Positions 23,559 to 35,329 of a DNA stretch of 64,000 nt are shown here, in pieces. How positions within the stretch are numbered: the stretch's first letter is position 1; the number at the start of each line of letters is the position of its first letter. A program made the position numbers and the translations under genes. The notes under the pieces are model-generated. The model saw nothing but the letters and a program-made list of their open reading frames with translations, did not search any database and had not been told where the DNA came from. Location: NCBI RefSeq assembly GCF_023065955.2, contig NW_026622997.1, positions 6,372,001 through 6,436,000 of the forward strand, written 5' to 3'. This DNA is from Ursus arctos (Eukaryota > Chordata > Mammalia > Carnivora > Ursidae).

Positions 23559-23692
23559 GTAGGAGATATGTATATATCTCTTTATAGGACACATATGATA
23601 TATATTTATATATAGATCACATATCTATATCTATCTATATATCTATATCTATATCTATATCTATCTATATCTATCTATATCTATCTATCTAA
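23492..23692. repeat. Compound (GATA)n/(TATC)n microsatellite
   Basis: A GATA array (to about 23,558) passes through a TA-rich hinge into an inverted TATC array (23,615-23,692). The two halves are reverse complements and could pair. Confidence 0.95.
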
Positions 23693-23699
23693 CCTAGGG

Positions 23700-23940
23700 C
23701 ACCATTTTCCAGACCCGATAGTATACTGGTTGAAACACTTACTATTTGTATGCTCCTGATCAAATCACTTACCTCCCTGTGTTTTACTTTCTTTGTCTAT
23801 AAAATAGTACAATAACAGTGTATATCACATAAAATTGCTATGAGAATTAAATGAGATGATGCATATGAGAAATTAGTCACAGTCTGAGCACAGAATATGC
23901 CATAACAAAATGTTATTTGTCGCTATTATTCTAAGATTAT
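23700..23940 (+). mobile_element. MIR, sense, nearly full length
   Basis: 'atactggttgaaacact', 'gctcctgatcaaatcactta', 'ctttgtctataaaatagtac' and 'gagaattaaatgagatgatg' follow the MIR consensus order to its 3' end. Confidence 0.75.
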
Positions 23941-24490
23941 TTTGAGTCAATTGTTTGGCAGTTGCCTGAACACATTTTCAAGGAAACATTATACATGGTT
24001 GTTGGATTCCCTGTTCTGGATATCCAGTCAAAGCTTTAAAACTCAAGTACTCTCAGGTCCCACCAGCCCATTAAAAATTATGCTTCATTATATCAATATT
24101 TTATCTAGCTCAATGTTCCATCTGTGTAACTGCATAATGATATAGCCCAACACATTCTCTTTAAATTCTCCTCTAGTTTATTTTTATAGAAGATTCCAGA
24201 TATTTCAAATGTAGTCACCAACATCCCTCTTCTGCTTGTTGAGTCAAGTTCCTGATTTGATGGCTATACACTGTAAATCTATCTGTGGTCATAAGAAAGA
24301 ATCTTGTCATTACACTTCTATGGACACATACACTCATGAAGAACACTTCTGTCTTATCAAGGATGACATCTGTTTATGTCCCCACATTACCAATGTTTAC
24401 CCCATTCCAGATGTAAAATGGTTCTGACATCCCCTCAGCGCTTACTGCTTCAGAGCCACATGGGTTTTCACACATACATGGAGAGAACTT
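23941..24490. other. Unassigned non-coding stretch
   Basis: No gene or repeat is recognised. Three short open frames have no recognisable product. Confidence 0.4.
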
Positions 24491-24494
24491 ACAT

Positions 24495-24625
24495 AATGAT
24501 TATGGTACAAGCTTTAGAATCAGATTGTCCATTAAGACCCCCTGCCATCACAAACTAGTTGTGTGACACTGATCCTCATAGAGACGTGATTAAGATTAAA
24601 TAAGGTAATGTATCTAAAGCCTTGA
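24495..24625 (+). mobile_element. MIR, sense
   Basis: 'tggtacaagctttagaatca', 'aactagttgtgtgacactga' and 'gattaaataaggtaatgtat' fit MIR, with an internal deletion. Confidence 0.65.
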
Positions 24626-25310
24626 AAATTTCTAGCTTCTAGAAATGACAAAATAGTTTATACTAGACTAACTCTGCCAACATCAATTATAAATTTTGAA
24701 CAAAAGATAGAATATAACCATTTGGAGCCACTGGAGAAGAAACAAAAGAAGCAGAAACTGGAGAAGAGTCACCTCTTAAAAAAAAAAAAAGACAAGATGA
24801 GATCCACATTTATCCAATTTTTTCCCTGTGGGCACTCCTTCACAGTCTACATGAGGAGTAGAGCTCAAGCAAAGGCCACAGTCTTATTGTGCTAAAAAGC
24901 CAGAGATCGTAGTTTGAAACTGCCACAGTGGCTAAAAATTAAGGGGGGACAAAATCCCATAAAAGAAAGATTCACATGGGGGATTAATTACCTGTCAGAG
25001 TAGAACTCTAAATTTTTACAAGAATATAATCCAATCTAGAATGTCTATACCATGTCATTCACAGTGTCCAATACACAATCAAAATTACTAGACATTAAAA
25101 GAAGTAGGAAAATATAATCCATAGTCAAGAGAAAAAGAAGTCAATGAAGCAGATTCACAAATGTCCTAAAGTTAGCAAATAATAGATACGTGAAAAAATT
25201 TGCGGAAAAAGTTGGATATACAGATGAAGAGTTAGATGATTTGGGAAGAGAAACAGAAATTCTAAAATAATCAACCTCCCAGAATTGAAAATTGAATATC
25301 TGAAAAAATT

Positions 25311-25500
25311 TTTAAAGATTTTATTTATTAATTTGACAGAGAGAGACAGCCAGCGAGAGAGGGAACACAAGCAGGGGGAGTGGGAGAGGAAGAAGCAGTC
25401 TCCTAGCAGAGGAGCCTGATGTGGGGCTCGATCCCAGAATGCTGGGATCACGCCCTGAGCTGAAGGCAGACACTTAAGGACTGCATCACCCAGGCGCCCC
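25311..25500 (-). mobile_element. Can-SINE, antisense, inside the old L1
   Basis: 'gacagagagagacagccagc', 'gatcccagaatgctgggatc' and inverted head 'catcacccaggcgcccc'. TSD aatatctgaaaa appears at 25,295-25,306 and 25,503-25,514. Confidence 0.96.
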
Positions 25501-25560
25501 TAAATATCTGAAAATTTTAAGAAATATTCACAATGCAGACTATTTCAAGATCAATGACGT

Positions 25561-25768
25561 GTTTTGTTTTGTTTTTTGGTTTTTTTTAGATTTTATTTAT
25601 TTATTTGGCAGAGAAAGACAGCGAGAGAGGGAACACAAGCAAGGGGAGTGTGAGAGGGAGAAGCAGGTTTCCCGCTGAGCAGAGAGCCCAATGAGGAGCT
25701 CGATCCCAGCTGGGATCATGACCTGAGCCAAAGGCAGACACTTAATGGCTGAGCCACCCAGGCGCCCC
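25561..25768 (-). mobile_element. Can-SINE, antisense, inside the old L1
   Basis: T/G-interrupted tail, 'tttatttggcagagaaagac', inverted head 'gagccacccaggcgcccc'. TSD aagatcaatgac appears at 25,547-25,558 and 25,769-25,780. Confidence 0.96.
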
Positions 25769-26898
25769 AAGATCAATGACTTTGAAGACAAATCATTTCA
25801 ATAGAAATTATCCAAACTGAAGAACTAGAAATGTGATCTAAAAACAACAAGAACAACAAACCACTGAACAGAGCCAAAATGACATTTGAGGTTGTATCAA
25901 GAAATCTAGCCTATGTATAATTGGAGTTCCAGAAGGAGAAAAAAAAGAAAATGGGACAGAAAAGGTATTTGAAAAGATGTTAGCCAAATGTTTTCCAAAT
26001 TTGATTAAGAATATCAATCACTATGTAAAGATGAGCGTGTCCTAAGTGGGATAAATTCAAACAAATCACACCTGAGCACCTCATTGTCAAATTGTCAAAA
26101 ACTAATGATAAAGAAAAAAAAATCATAAGACAGACAGAGAAAAAAAGAAATAATTGGTGATCAACAGAAAGTGGAAAGTGGTATCTTTAAAGTGCTGAAA
26201 GAAAAATGTAAATTCTAAAAGTATATGCCCATGAAAACATGTTTAAACACGAAGGTAAAATAAAAACATTTTCAGATTTTAAAAAGCTGAATTTTTCCAG
26301 CAAAGTACGAGAGTATAGAAAATGCTTACTAAAGGAAGTTTATTTAGCTGAGGAGAAATGATACAAGATAGAAATCTGTATCTATAGGAAGGAATTAGAA
26401 CATGTGAAATCATAAATATGTGCATAAATAAAAAAGACGATCTTTTCTCTTAAATTTTCTAAATCGTAATTGATTATAAAGCAAAAAATAATAACAAAGT
26501 TTTGTGGGGGTTATAACATATATGGCAGTAAAATATATGACAATAATAGCACAAAAAGATTAAGTGAGATTATTCTGTTATATGGTTCTTCTTATTTAAT
26601 ACTTGAAGTAGTATATATTATTTGAAACTAGACTGTGAAAAGTTAAAAATCCATATTATAATCCATAAGTAACCAAAAAATATAGAGCTACAAAGCTAAT
26701 AAAGGAGATAGAACAAAATACTAAAAAATACTCAACTCAAAGGGGGAAAAAAGAGGAACAGAAAAAAACACAGGAGATAAATAGAAAACAAATAGTAACA
26801 TGGTAGAATTAAACCCAACCATATCAATACTTTTATTAAATGAACTATGCATCCCGATTAAAAAGCATTGATTATCACACAGGATAAGAATCAAGTAC

Positions 26899-27170
26899 TG
26901 GCATGCAGGTGGCTCAGTCCGTTAAGCGTCTGACATCAGCTCAGTTCATGATCTCAGGATCCTGGGATCAAGCCCCATATCAGGCACTGTGCTCAGTAAG
27001 GAGTCTGCCTATCCCTCTCCCTCGGCCCTCCTCCCCACCTCACCCCCACTCATGTGCGCACGCTCTCTCTCACTTTCTCTCATAAATAAATAAAATCTTT
27101 TAAAAAATTATGGTGACTAACATAACATAATAAAAAAATAAATTTAAAAAATTAAATTAAAATTTAAAAA
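26899..27170 (+). mobile_element. Can-SINE, sense, with a long A-rich tail, inside the old L1
   Basis: Head 'ggcatgcaggtggctcagtc' (diverged), then 'gatctcaggatcctgggatc' and a 60-base A/T-rich tail. TSD-like flanks aagaatcaagtac (about 26,886) and aagaagcaagcac (27,171) match 11/13. It splits the L1 just after the ORF2 start. Confidence 0.9.
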
Positions 27171-27860
27171 AAGAAGCAAGCACCAATTACATGCTCATTA
27201 TAAGGGACACATTTTATATATAAGGACACATTTGAACATAAAATGTTGGAAAAGATACACTATGCAAATAAGGAAGCTGATGTGGTTATATTAATATCAG
27301 ACAATGTAGATGTCAAGTGGAGAAGCATTACTGGAAATATAGAGGAGTATTATCATTATAAACGAATTATTCATCAAGACAAAAAAATCCTCCTGAGCAT
27401 CTAATAATAGATTCTCAACATACTTGAAGCAAAAATAATAGAGATAAAGAGAAAAATGTTGGGCACTTTAACTCCACTCTCTCAGTAATTTACAGAACAA
27501 GTTAAACAAAAATGTGAATAGGGATATAGACGACTTTAATAATACTATTAGTCACCCTCATTTAATTGTAGTGTTTTATATAAAATGCTATATCTGATAA
27601 TACACATTTTTAAAAATGCAAATGAAACATTCACCTAAATAGACCATATCCCATAAAACAAGTTGCAATAAATTTTAAAAGATTGACATCATAGAGACTT
27701 ACGTTAGAAAATAAGAACAATATGATATCTAGAAAATCCCAAATACTTAGAAAGTAACCAACGCTATTTCTAAATAATCTATACATCCATAAAGAAACCA
27801 CAAGAGAATTAAGTTGAATGATAATTAAAACACAAGATATCGACATTTGTGTAAAGTAGA

Positions 27861-28711
27861 TGGCTCCTATTCACCAGTTCTTCATACCCTGTAGAGGACA
27901 CCGTGGTTGCTTCCCCAACATCTACCACCATTCTCTTAATAAATACTTGATTTTCCTGTTATCTCACCTCATGCATCCGAGGATTTTGTATAAAACTGGT
28001 TCCCATGAGAGTCCAGAGATGGGGCATAAAGTTTACAATATGTTAATTAACACATTCCCATCTTTGGTCAAGATAATAGTTTAGACAAGGACATGACTCA
28101 ATCTGGGCCAACAGGTAAAAATAAATTCAATTTAAAATGACACAAATGATAAGGAAACTTGCTATATCTCACACTAATAGGTCTAGCTGTAATTCAATTC
28201 CAGAGTTGGTTAATTCAACAACTCAATGATATTGTCAAGGACACAATTGTCTTTCAATTTTTGTTTTTGTCATCTTCATAGTGTTCTTATCACATTGTAG
28301 TTTATCCTATGCAGGCAAGATAATATTCAAAAGAAAGAAAACAATCATTTCTTCCTTGTGTGTTTCCCTTTAAGAATTGAAGAAAACTTTCCTAGAACCT
28401 CCTCTGCAGATTTCTATTTATTCTGCATTGGCCAGAATTGCACTTGGACCAATGTTGGTTTTCCCCATGGAGCTAGGGCCTAGCTCCTTACAAGCACAGA
28501 GAATGTGGGAAAAGTAAGCCAGATCAGTCTTTTAGTGAGGAAGAGGAGGAGGACCAACTTTTGGGTAGAAACCAATAATATCTGCTACTCTGTATGATAC
28601 CATTAAATACTGCACCAGGCTGAAACAGCTCAGAAATGTCACCTTTAAAGTATTTTATGTAATTGTATTGGATGGTGTGTCATAGGGTTTTAAGAAGTTG
28701 AAGTGTGCATT
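27861..28711. other. Unassigned non-coding stretch
   Basis: No confident gene or repeat is seen. AT-rich throughout. Confidence 0.4.
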
Positions 28712-28726
28712 AAGAAGGGATTTTTA

Positions 28727-28929
28727 GGGGCGCCTGGGTGGCACAGCGGTTAAGCGTCTGCCTTCGGCTCAGGGCGTGATCCCGGCGCTGTGGGATCGAG
28801 CCCCACATCGGGCTCCTCTGCTATGAGCCTGCTTCTTCCTCTCCCACTCCCCCTGCTTGTGTTCCCTCTCTCGCTGGCTGTCTCTATCTCTGTCGAATAA
28901 ATAAATAAAAATCTTTTAAAAAAAAAAAA
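28727..28929 (+). mobile_element. Young Can-SINE, sense
   Basis: The head, tRNA-like part (GGCACAGCGGTTAAGCG), C/T block and AATAAATAAATAAA tail are intact. A perfect 15-bp TSD (aagaagggattttta) sits at 28,712-28,726 and 28,930-28,944. It has the intact TSD and clean A tail expected of a recent insertion. Confidence 0.98.
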
Positions 28930-28969
28930 AAGAAGGGATTTTTATTAGGTGGATGTTAGGGGTGGAGAA

Positions 28970-29600
28970 AGAAGGATCCAGGATGGGAGACAGTATGTGT
29001 AAAGGCACAGAGACTTCAAACAGAAAAGCATGTTCAGGGAATTTCAAGTGCTATAATTTAGCATGCCTGCAGTGAAGAATGAAAGCAGGGAGCAGAGGTA
29101 GATATGGCTAGATAGGTAGGCAGGGGCTAGATCACTCTGCTAGGGAGTTTGGACTCCATCCTATGGGAATGAGAGTGCCATGTTGGATGGGTATTTTATT
29201 TTATTTATTTTATTTTTTTTTTTAAAGATTTTATTTATTTATTTGACAGAGATAGAGGCAGCCAGCGAGAGAGGGAACACAAGCAGGGGGAGTGGGAGAG
29301 GAAGAAGCAGGCTCCCAGCGGAAGAGCCCGATGTGGGGCTCGATCCCACAACGCCGGGATCACGCCCTGAGCCGAAGGCAGGCGCTTAACCACTGTGCCA
29401 CCCAGGCGCCCCTGGATGGGTATTTTAGAAAACTCACACTGGTAGTCATGTGGAAGAGGAGTGAGTCTGAAGGATGGGTGGTCAATGAGGAAACCCTCCC
29501 AACAGATCAGGAAGGAGGTGGGGGTGAAGTATGTGGCTAAAGAGGAGTGGAGAGTTGAGGGATATGTAGTAGGAGAATCAACAGAATTTAATGGCCAACG
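28970..29600 (-). mobile_element. L2-like LINE fragment, antisense
   Basis: 'gtgtaaaggcacagagactt', 'gcatgttcagggaatttcaa', 'ggtaggcaggggctagatca' and 'ggagtttggactccatccta' match reverse-complement L2. It continues past the SINE with 'gaaaactcacactggtagtc'. Confidence 0.65.
29199..29412 (-). mobile_element. Young Can-SINE, antisense, inside L2
   Basis: T-rich tail, 'ccagcgagagagggaacaca', 'cgatcccacaacgccgggat', inverted head 'gtgccacccaggcgcccc'. A perfect 15-bp TSD tggatgggtatttta lies at 29,184-29,198 and 29,413-29,427. It faces the sense SINE 270 bp upstream. Confidence 0.98.
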
Positions 29601-29964
29601 AAGTTAGAATGGCCTAGAGCTGCCTGACATCGGAAGCAGAGGTTTCACAAAAAAAGTAGTGGGATTTTATTTTAACTCTATTTTTTCTTCTATAAGATGG
29701 ACTAAAAACATTTGTTGGAGCTTGTGGTCCAGTAAAAGATTGCATCATGACTGGCAGAGTTGACCTTAACATCATGGGACTTGGGACAAAACTCTTGACA
29801 AAATTGTGAAGTTTAACTTCCAATGTCTTTAATGTCCTCTTCCTGTTTTGTGGCATTCCCAGGAAGCACCTATATAACCATCCAATTACTATTTTTTGAG
29901 CATGTATTCTTATAAATGTCATCTTATAAAACAGAACTTACCATACAACACCAGTATCTCAAGT
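29601..29964. other. Unassigned non-coding stretch
   Basis: A 102-codon minus-strand frame (29,614-29,922) has no recognisable domain. No repeat is assigned. Confidence 0.4.
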
Positions 29965-30480
29965 CGAGAGATATGGTACAGTATCTGCAAAGATGTTGGT
30001 CCAAAATTCCTCCACCTCTGACTGTACGTGCCATTACTCCCATCAAGAGAGGGAGTCTATTTCCCGTTCTCTGGCATTACAACTTGTTATGACCAATAAA
30101 ATGCAGCAGAAATGGTACATGAGTTCTGGAGCCTAGACCCTGAGAGGCCTTGCTTTCTTGGATTTCTGTGCTATGTGTTAAGAATTCTGACAAATCTGCT
30201 GGAGAGACCACACAGAAAGACAAAGTCCCAGTCAGCCCCCTTGCTGTTCCAGCTGTCCCACCAGAGGTTCTAGCCATGGAGGTGACACTAACTTGGATCA
30301 TCCGACCAGATCAATCCTCCAGATGACTGTTACTTATGAACAACCCCAAGTGAGACCAACAAAAGTACTGTCCAGTTTAGCCAGGACCACATTTCAGAAT
30401 TGTAGGTAAATAAATAGTAATTATTTTAGGCTACTAAATTTTGGGGTAGTTTATTATACTACTGATAAATAACTGATAAA
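29965..30480 (+). mobile_element. MLT1-type MaLR LTR, sense
   Basis: 'ggagagaccacacagaaaga', 'cccttgctgttccagctgtc', 'cctccagatgactgttactt' and an end 'ttaggctactaaattttggg' then 'gtagtttattatac' follow MLT1 LTR order. Confidence 0.75.
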
Positions 30481-30880
30481 GGAAGTAAAGATATTAATTT
30501 TAAATGTAGCAAAGCTAGGATTTTAAGGACTAAATACAGATCTGGCCACATTTTTTTCCTAAAGAGAATCAGAAAGAGGGCTATGTCTATGCAAATGAAT
30601 TAGTCCATTACTTAGCACTAATCTATTTATGGCCAAGTGTGTGATGGTTGCTACCTAGAGCACACAAAGTAGAAGGCATAGAGCTTGCAACTTGGTAAAG
30701 GAAACCATATTCACACAAGAAGACAACACACCATATAATAATTTGTGATACTGAAATCTAGGCAGTGGGACAAGTCAATACGTTATATATCTCAGGCAGA
30801 TACCCCACAGTGTTTCAAGTAGGTAATCAGGGAAGACACAAAACTATTAGAGAGTTGGGAGATGAGCCATCTGGGTTTTC
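30481..30880. other. Unassigned non-coding stretch
   Basis: Nothing recognisable. Confidence 0.4.
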
Positions 30881-31098
30881 CTTTTTTTTTTTTTTTTTTT
30901 AAGATTTATTTATTTATTTTGAGAGAGAGAGAGCAGGGGGAGGGGTAGAGAGAGAGGGAAAAGGAGAGAGAGAAAGCTAAGCAGACTTCCTGTTGAGCTC
31001 AGAGCCGAAAGTCAGATTTGATCTCACGACCCTGAGATCATGACCTGAGCTGAAATCAAGAGTCAGACACTCAACAAACTGAGCCACTCGGGCACTCA
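30881..31098 (-). mobile_element. Can-SINE, antisense (older type)
   Basis: T18 tract, 'aagatttatttatttatttt', long GA-rich body, 'gatctcacgaccctgagatc', and inverted head 'gagccactcgggcactc'. The flanks tgggttttcc and tgggtcttat may be a worn TSD. Confidence 0.93.
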
Positions 31099-31429
31099 TG
31101 GGTCTTATTTATTTAAACCACACAAGAGTCAGGTCTGGCCTGTGCCATCCTTTGCAAATGAAACTGTGGTGGACATTGATTCCTCCAGAAATGACTAAAA
31201 TACATGGTTTGGAAGGTCCTTGCCATTTTTTCCTGGCAAGTTTCTTCTTCTATATATGAGTTTATCTACGGTTAATGATTCTTATAAGGAAGTTTAAGCT
31301 TGAAGAAAGAAAGTCCATAAGTAACCTGTAGCTAGACTCGGTTCCAGAGAGTGAGCCAAGGAGCATGAACAAATGTATCTCATCAAACAAAGGTTCGCCT
31401 GTTTTCAAACTATAAAGCTACAATTACTA
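31099..31429. other. Unassigned non-coding stretch
   Basis: Nothing recognisable. Confidence 0.4.
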
Positions 31430-32440
31430 CGGTGATCAAGACAATGCAAGATGCATGTAAGGAGTCACATGGTTCAATAAAACAGAATGGAAAGTCAAGA
31501 AATAAACTCTCACACTTTTGGGCGAAGTTGCCCAAGTAATTCAATGATGAAGGGATACTTTTTCAACAGATATTGCTGGGACAACTAGATATGTATACGC
31601 CAAAAAAATGACATTAAACCCTTACTTCACACCATACACAAAAATCAACTCAAAATGGAATATTGACCTAAATGTCAAAGTTTAAACTATAAAACTTCTA
31701 GAAAAAAACATAAGAAGAAATCTCTGTGACTTTGAGTTAGGCAAAGACTACTTAGATATGACACCAAAAATATGATCACAATTTATTTCATGTAGTAGAC
31801 TTTGTAAAAATTAATAACTTTTGCTTTCAAAAGAGACCATTAAGAAAATGAAAATATGACATGGACTGGGAGAAAAGAATTACAAACCACATATATAATA
31901 AAAAACTTCTATCTAGAATATATAAAGAATTCTTACAACTCAATAACAAGAAGACAAACAACCCAATTTTAAAATAGATAAAATATTTCAGTAGATATTT
32001 TACCAAAGAAGAAATATAAGTAGATAATGAACCTATGAAAAGACCTGCAAGCCCACTAAAATATCTATAATTTTAAAAGGAGAGCCAATACCATGGATCC
32101 ATAATAGAACTTACATGAATCTCAAAAACTTATGCTAAGTGAAAGAAAAGTCCAGACAGAGTGATGCTATTGATATGAAATGTCTAGAAATTGCCAATCT
32201 ATAGAGTCAGAAAGATTACCCATCATCTAGGGCTGGGACGGAAGCCAGCACTGACTGTAGATGGGCACAAGGGGACTTTTTGGAGTGATGGAAACATTCC
32301 AAAACTGGATCCTAGTGACGGCTGCACAACTTTATAACTTTAGAAAAATAAAACAAAACATAACATTGAATTGTGCACTTACAATGGGTGAATTTAAAGG
32401 TATGTAAATTATATTTCAGTAATGTTATTTTTTAAATAGA
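31430..32440 (+). mobile_element. Old L1 ORF2 end and 3' UTR, sense
   Basis: 'acggtgatcaagacaatgca', 'ggaatattgacctaaatgtc', 'ctgtgactttgagttaggca' and 'ctcaataacaagaagacaaa' are ORF2 blocks. The 3' end 'aaaactggatcctagtgacg' and 'attgtgcacttacaatgggt' follows. Non-functional. Confidence 0.82.
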
Positions 32441-33335
32441 AAAAAATGATAAAGAGAAAATAAAAGAAACTCTGAGCAACAGGTACATGAAAGTTCATGA
32501 GATAGGTCATGTGAAAAGTGCACCGTGATGTTTTAAGCCAGATGTGAATTGTAACAATAATAATGATGATATGGGATGTTGCGATTGCAGAAAACAAATT
32601 TTTAAATATATCAACTTCAGGTGAATTTAGCAACCAAAAGAGTTTAAGTTAGACATAAAGAGGACTTTAAAAACTTTAAAAAATTTTAATAGTTGTTAAA
32701 TCCTATAGAGTTTTTAAAAATATCCCAATCACCATCCAGTGCCATCTTAAAATAGTTTTAACTTCATCTTGACTTCTCAGATTCCAGAGACGATGAGAGA
32801 AGTGAGAGCCAACCAAGTCTGTTTTCCTGCTTTATGGTTTTAGAGTCCTTCAGCCATCATCAGAAACAGATGGCTTCAAATATGTTGCTTTTCCCTCCTC
32901 TTCGCATTTATTCCCATGTCCAGATTTCTGCATTATTGGTATATTTGGTGTGTTTTTTATGCTCGTTAGTCTTTTTTTTTTCCTGTTCAGCTAGCCTGGG
33001 GTCCAGTATAACTGCATAGGAACCTGATGAAGCTTCCTCTGGACGGTGGACATGTGGGAAAGCAGGAGGATGCAGTGCAGGGCAAGGAAAATGCAGGAAG
33101 AAGGCAGGGAAATTCCCAAGCCCAACTCCCAGCCATTTTTCTGGGGTCTGGCTACTACCTTTCCCTGGGAAATTTATTTTTTTACCCAGAATCTTCTCCT
33201 TAATCATTCTACTTAGAGACACCCAAGGATGACTGACAGAGGGATTTCTGTTGAATCCTTCACCTTCTTTCAAATGGAACAAGCATCTAAGGACAAAGAA
33301 AAATTGTTAGTGCCCATATATCACTTTTTAATTTT
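32441..33335. other. Unassigned non-coding stretch
   Basis: The 124-codon minus-strand frame 32,908-33,282 has no recognisable domain. No repeat is assigned. Confidence 0.4.
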
Positions 33336-33339
33336 ATTT

Positions 33340-33800
33340 TAAAATAAAATAGCACACTATGCTTTTAGCTATATGGCATCCTGGAAAAGGCAAAACTATG
33401 GAGATAGTAAAAAGATCAGTGGTTGCCAGGGTTGGGGGAAGATGGGATAAATAGGTGGGGCTCAGAGGATTTTCAGGGCAGTGAAACTGCTCTGTATGAT
33501 ACTATAATGAAGGATATATGTTATGATAGATTTGTCCAAACCCATAGAACGTACAATGCCAAGAATGAACTCTAATGTGAACTATGGATTTTAGGTGATC
33601 ATGATATGTCAGTGTAGTTTCATCAATTATATTAAATGCACCAGAGGGTAGGGGATGTTGCTAGTGAGGATATGTATATAGGCAGGGAAAAGGGAATATA
33701 GGAAATTTCTGTACTTCCTTCTCAATTTTGTTATGAGTAAAAATGAGTAAAACTACTCTAAAAACAACTACTAAACTACTCTAAAAAAATAAAGCAATTA
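33340..33800 (+). mobile_element. L1ME-like 3' end, sense
   Basis: 'tcagtggttgccagggttgg', 'ccaagaatgaactctaatgt', 'gaactatggattttaggtga', 'tgatatgtcagtgtagtttc' and 'ttctcaattttgttatgag' follow L1ME 3' end order. Confidence 0.8.
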
Positions 33801-35106
33801 AAAACTTTTTAATAAAAGGAAAGTGCAGAATTGATAGGTGCAAGAAATACCAAAATCCTGGTGCTGTCATTTTGCTGCTGAATGGTAGTCACCAGAATTG
33901 TATGAGCTCATTCTCTTGATCTCACCTGCAAAAGCAGGTGCTCAATGATGGTGGCCATTATTAATACTATTTGTGATTATTCCTCCTTGACTTCTTTGCT
34001 TCCGGCATGCAACATCAGCCTACTTACTCCACAGATGCTCGGGGCAACCCCAAGCCTGTACATCATCTTTAGAATTCAAGAAATTACTAGACCTACAAGT
34101 AGCCCGCCACTGATACATTTGTTCCCCAACATCCCTGCCCAGAATTCCTCCTGGCTCCCAAAATAGACCTTTCATTCTCCTTGCCAGTTAGATGGACAGA
34201 AGTCAGAAGTACAGCCACATTGGAACAATGGCGTTGACAGCTATTGAGAAGAAAATGTGAAGGTATTTTATTTTGCTTTGCTGTTTGTGTATGAAATATT
34301 ATATGACAATATAAATTCTGGAGAATAGAATTTAGGTTTTGCTCTCCCTGTATTTTTTCAAGACTCCACTGCAAGCAGGTCACCAAGGCCATGTGCTTCC
34401 TTGTCAGGGAGAAGTCTGTATCATAAAGCTAAATGAGGTTTCCTGAAGACAATTTCTCTTCTTGTCTTTGTGTAAACCTACTCTGAATGGTCAATTCAAA
34501 GAATTACAGGGGTGGCCTGTAATAAAAAAAAAAAAAAAAGGAAGCAACTAGAAGACCTAGTCCATAGGGTGCAATAGCTACCTAGCAAAAACCAGCCAAC
34601 TAGGGCTCACCAGGAAAGAAGACATGTAGGATGCTCAGATGTCCCTTCATCTAGGTGCTGGTTCATGGTTTACCTTTTACTGTAGAGAGATTTTAATTAA
34701 AACAAGAGCTAAATTCCATGTAAGCCTACCAAACATGTTTGTTAACTGCATCCCGTCCCAGAGCCCAGTTTGTGACCTCTGGCCTAGACTCATTGAGGAA
34801 ATTATGTGCCATGTCCTGGGGACATGGCAGGGGAGAGAGAGTCCCCAACACCAAAAAGAGACCAGGTTATCTACATGGCCATGCTTCAGGATGATGGCAG
34901 GCCTCTGGGATGGCTTCATGATATACCCAAAGAGGCCCCATGCTCCCCATCCTTGGAGATATTCCCATGTTTTGATGGCAATAAGGCCAATGGACTCCCA
35001 GAGCCCATGGCCCTCTGGTGCTGACCAGAACACTCTCTCTGATGCTCTGGGGCTCTGTAAAATCCTGTCACCTTGGCAAAATCCTTGGTGGCAGTTCCTT
35101 AATGAC
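33801..35106. other. Unassigned non-coding stretch
   Basis: Includes an A-run near 34,526 and a 156-codon plus-strand open frame at 34,639-35,109 that overlaps a 118-codon frame on the opposite strand. Neither has a recognisable domain, and the plus frame runs up to the SINE target site. I do not call a gene. Confidence 0.4.
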
Positions 35107-35121
35107 TGAGATGGATTTTCT

Positions 35122-35314
35122 TTTTTTTTTTTTAATTTATTTATTTGACAGAGATAGAGACAGCCAGCGAGAGAGGGAACACAAGCAGGGGGAGTGGGAG
35201 AGGAAGAAGCAGGCTCCTAGCGGAGGAGCCTGATGTGGGACTCGATCCCATAACGCCGGGATCACGCCCTGAGCCGAAGGCAGACGCTTAACCGCTGTGC
35301 CACCCAGGCGCCCC
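35122..35314 (-). mobile_element. Young Can-SINE, antisense
   Basis: T tract, 'ccagcgagagagggaacaca', 'cgatcccataacgccgggat', inverted head 'gtgccacccaggcgcccc'. A perfect 15-bp TSD tgagatggattttct lies at 35,107-35,121 and 35,315-35,329. Confidence 0.98.
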
Positions 35315-35329
35315 TGAGATGGATTTTCT

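Larger units (their letters stand above)
24640..27860 (+). mobile_element. Old L1 (L1M/HAL1-like): ORF1 region, inter-ORF and ORF2 start, sense
   Basis: ORF1-region blocks are at 25,900-26,240: 'ggagttccagaaggagaaaa', 'ttccaaatttgattaagaat', 'cacctgagcacctcattgtc' and 'aaagtgctgaaagaaaaatg'. The inter-ORF region and ORF2 start ('tcaatacttttattaaatga') lie at 26,800-26,890. Endonuclease-region sequence ('ggttatattaatatcagaca') is at 27,280. 24,640-25,310 appears to be upstream L1 sequence. Three SINEs interrupt it. Frames are thoroughly broken, and the reverse transcriptase part is absent. Confidence 0.75.

Noticed and set aside
23492..23692. Palindromic arrangement recalling an origin or terminator
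   Set aside because: It is explained by compound GATA/TATC microsatellites.
28727..28800. A possible tRNA gene (tRNA-like start with promoter-like boxes)
   Set aside because: It is the tRNA-derived head of a SINE, repeated about 22 times in the window, with a SINE body, A tail and TSD.
34639..35109. A 156-codon open frame
   Set aside because: No recognisable domain, a long opposite-strand frame overlaps it, and neighbouring sequence shows no exon-like signals beyond chance.
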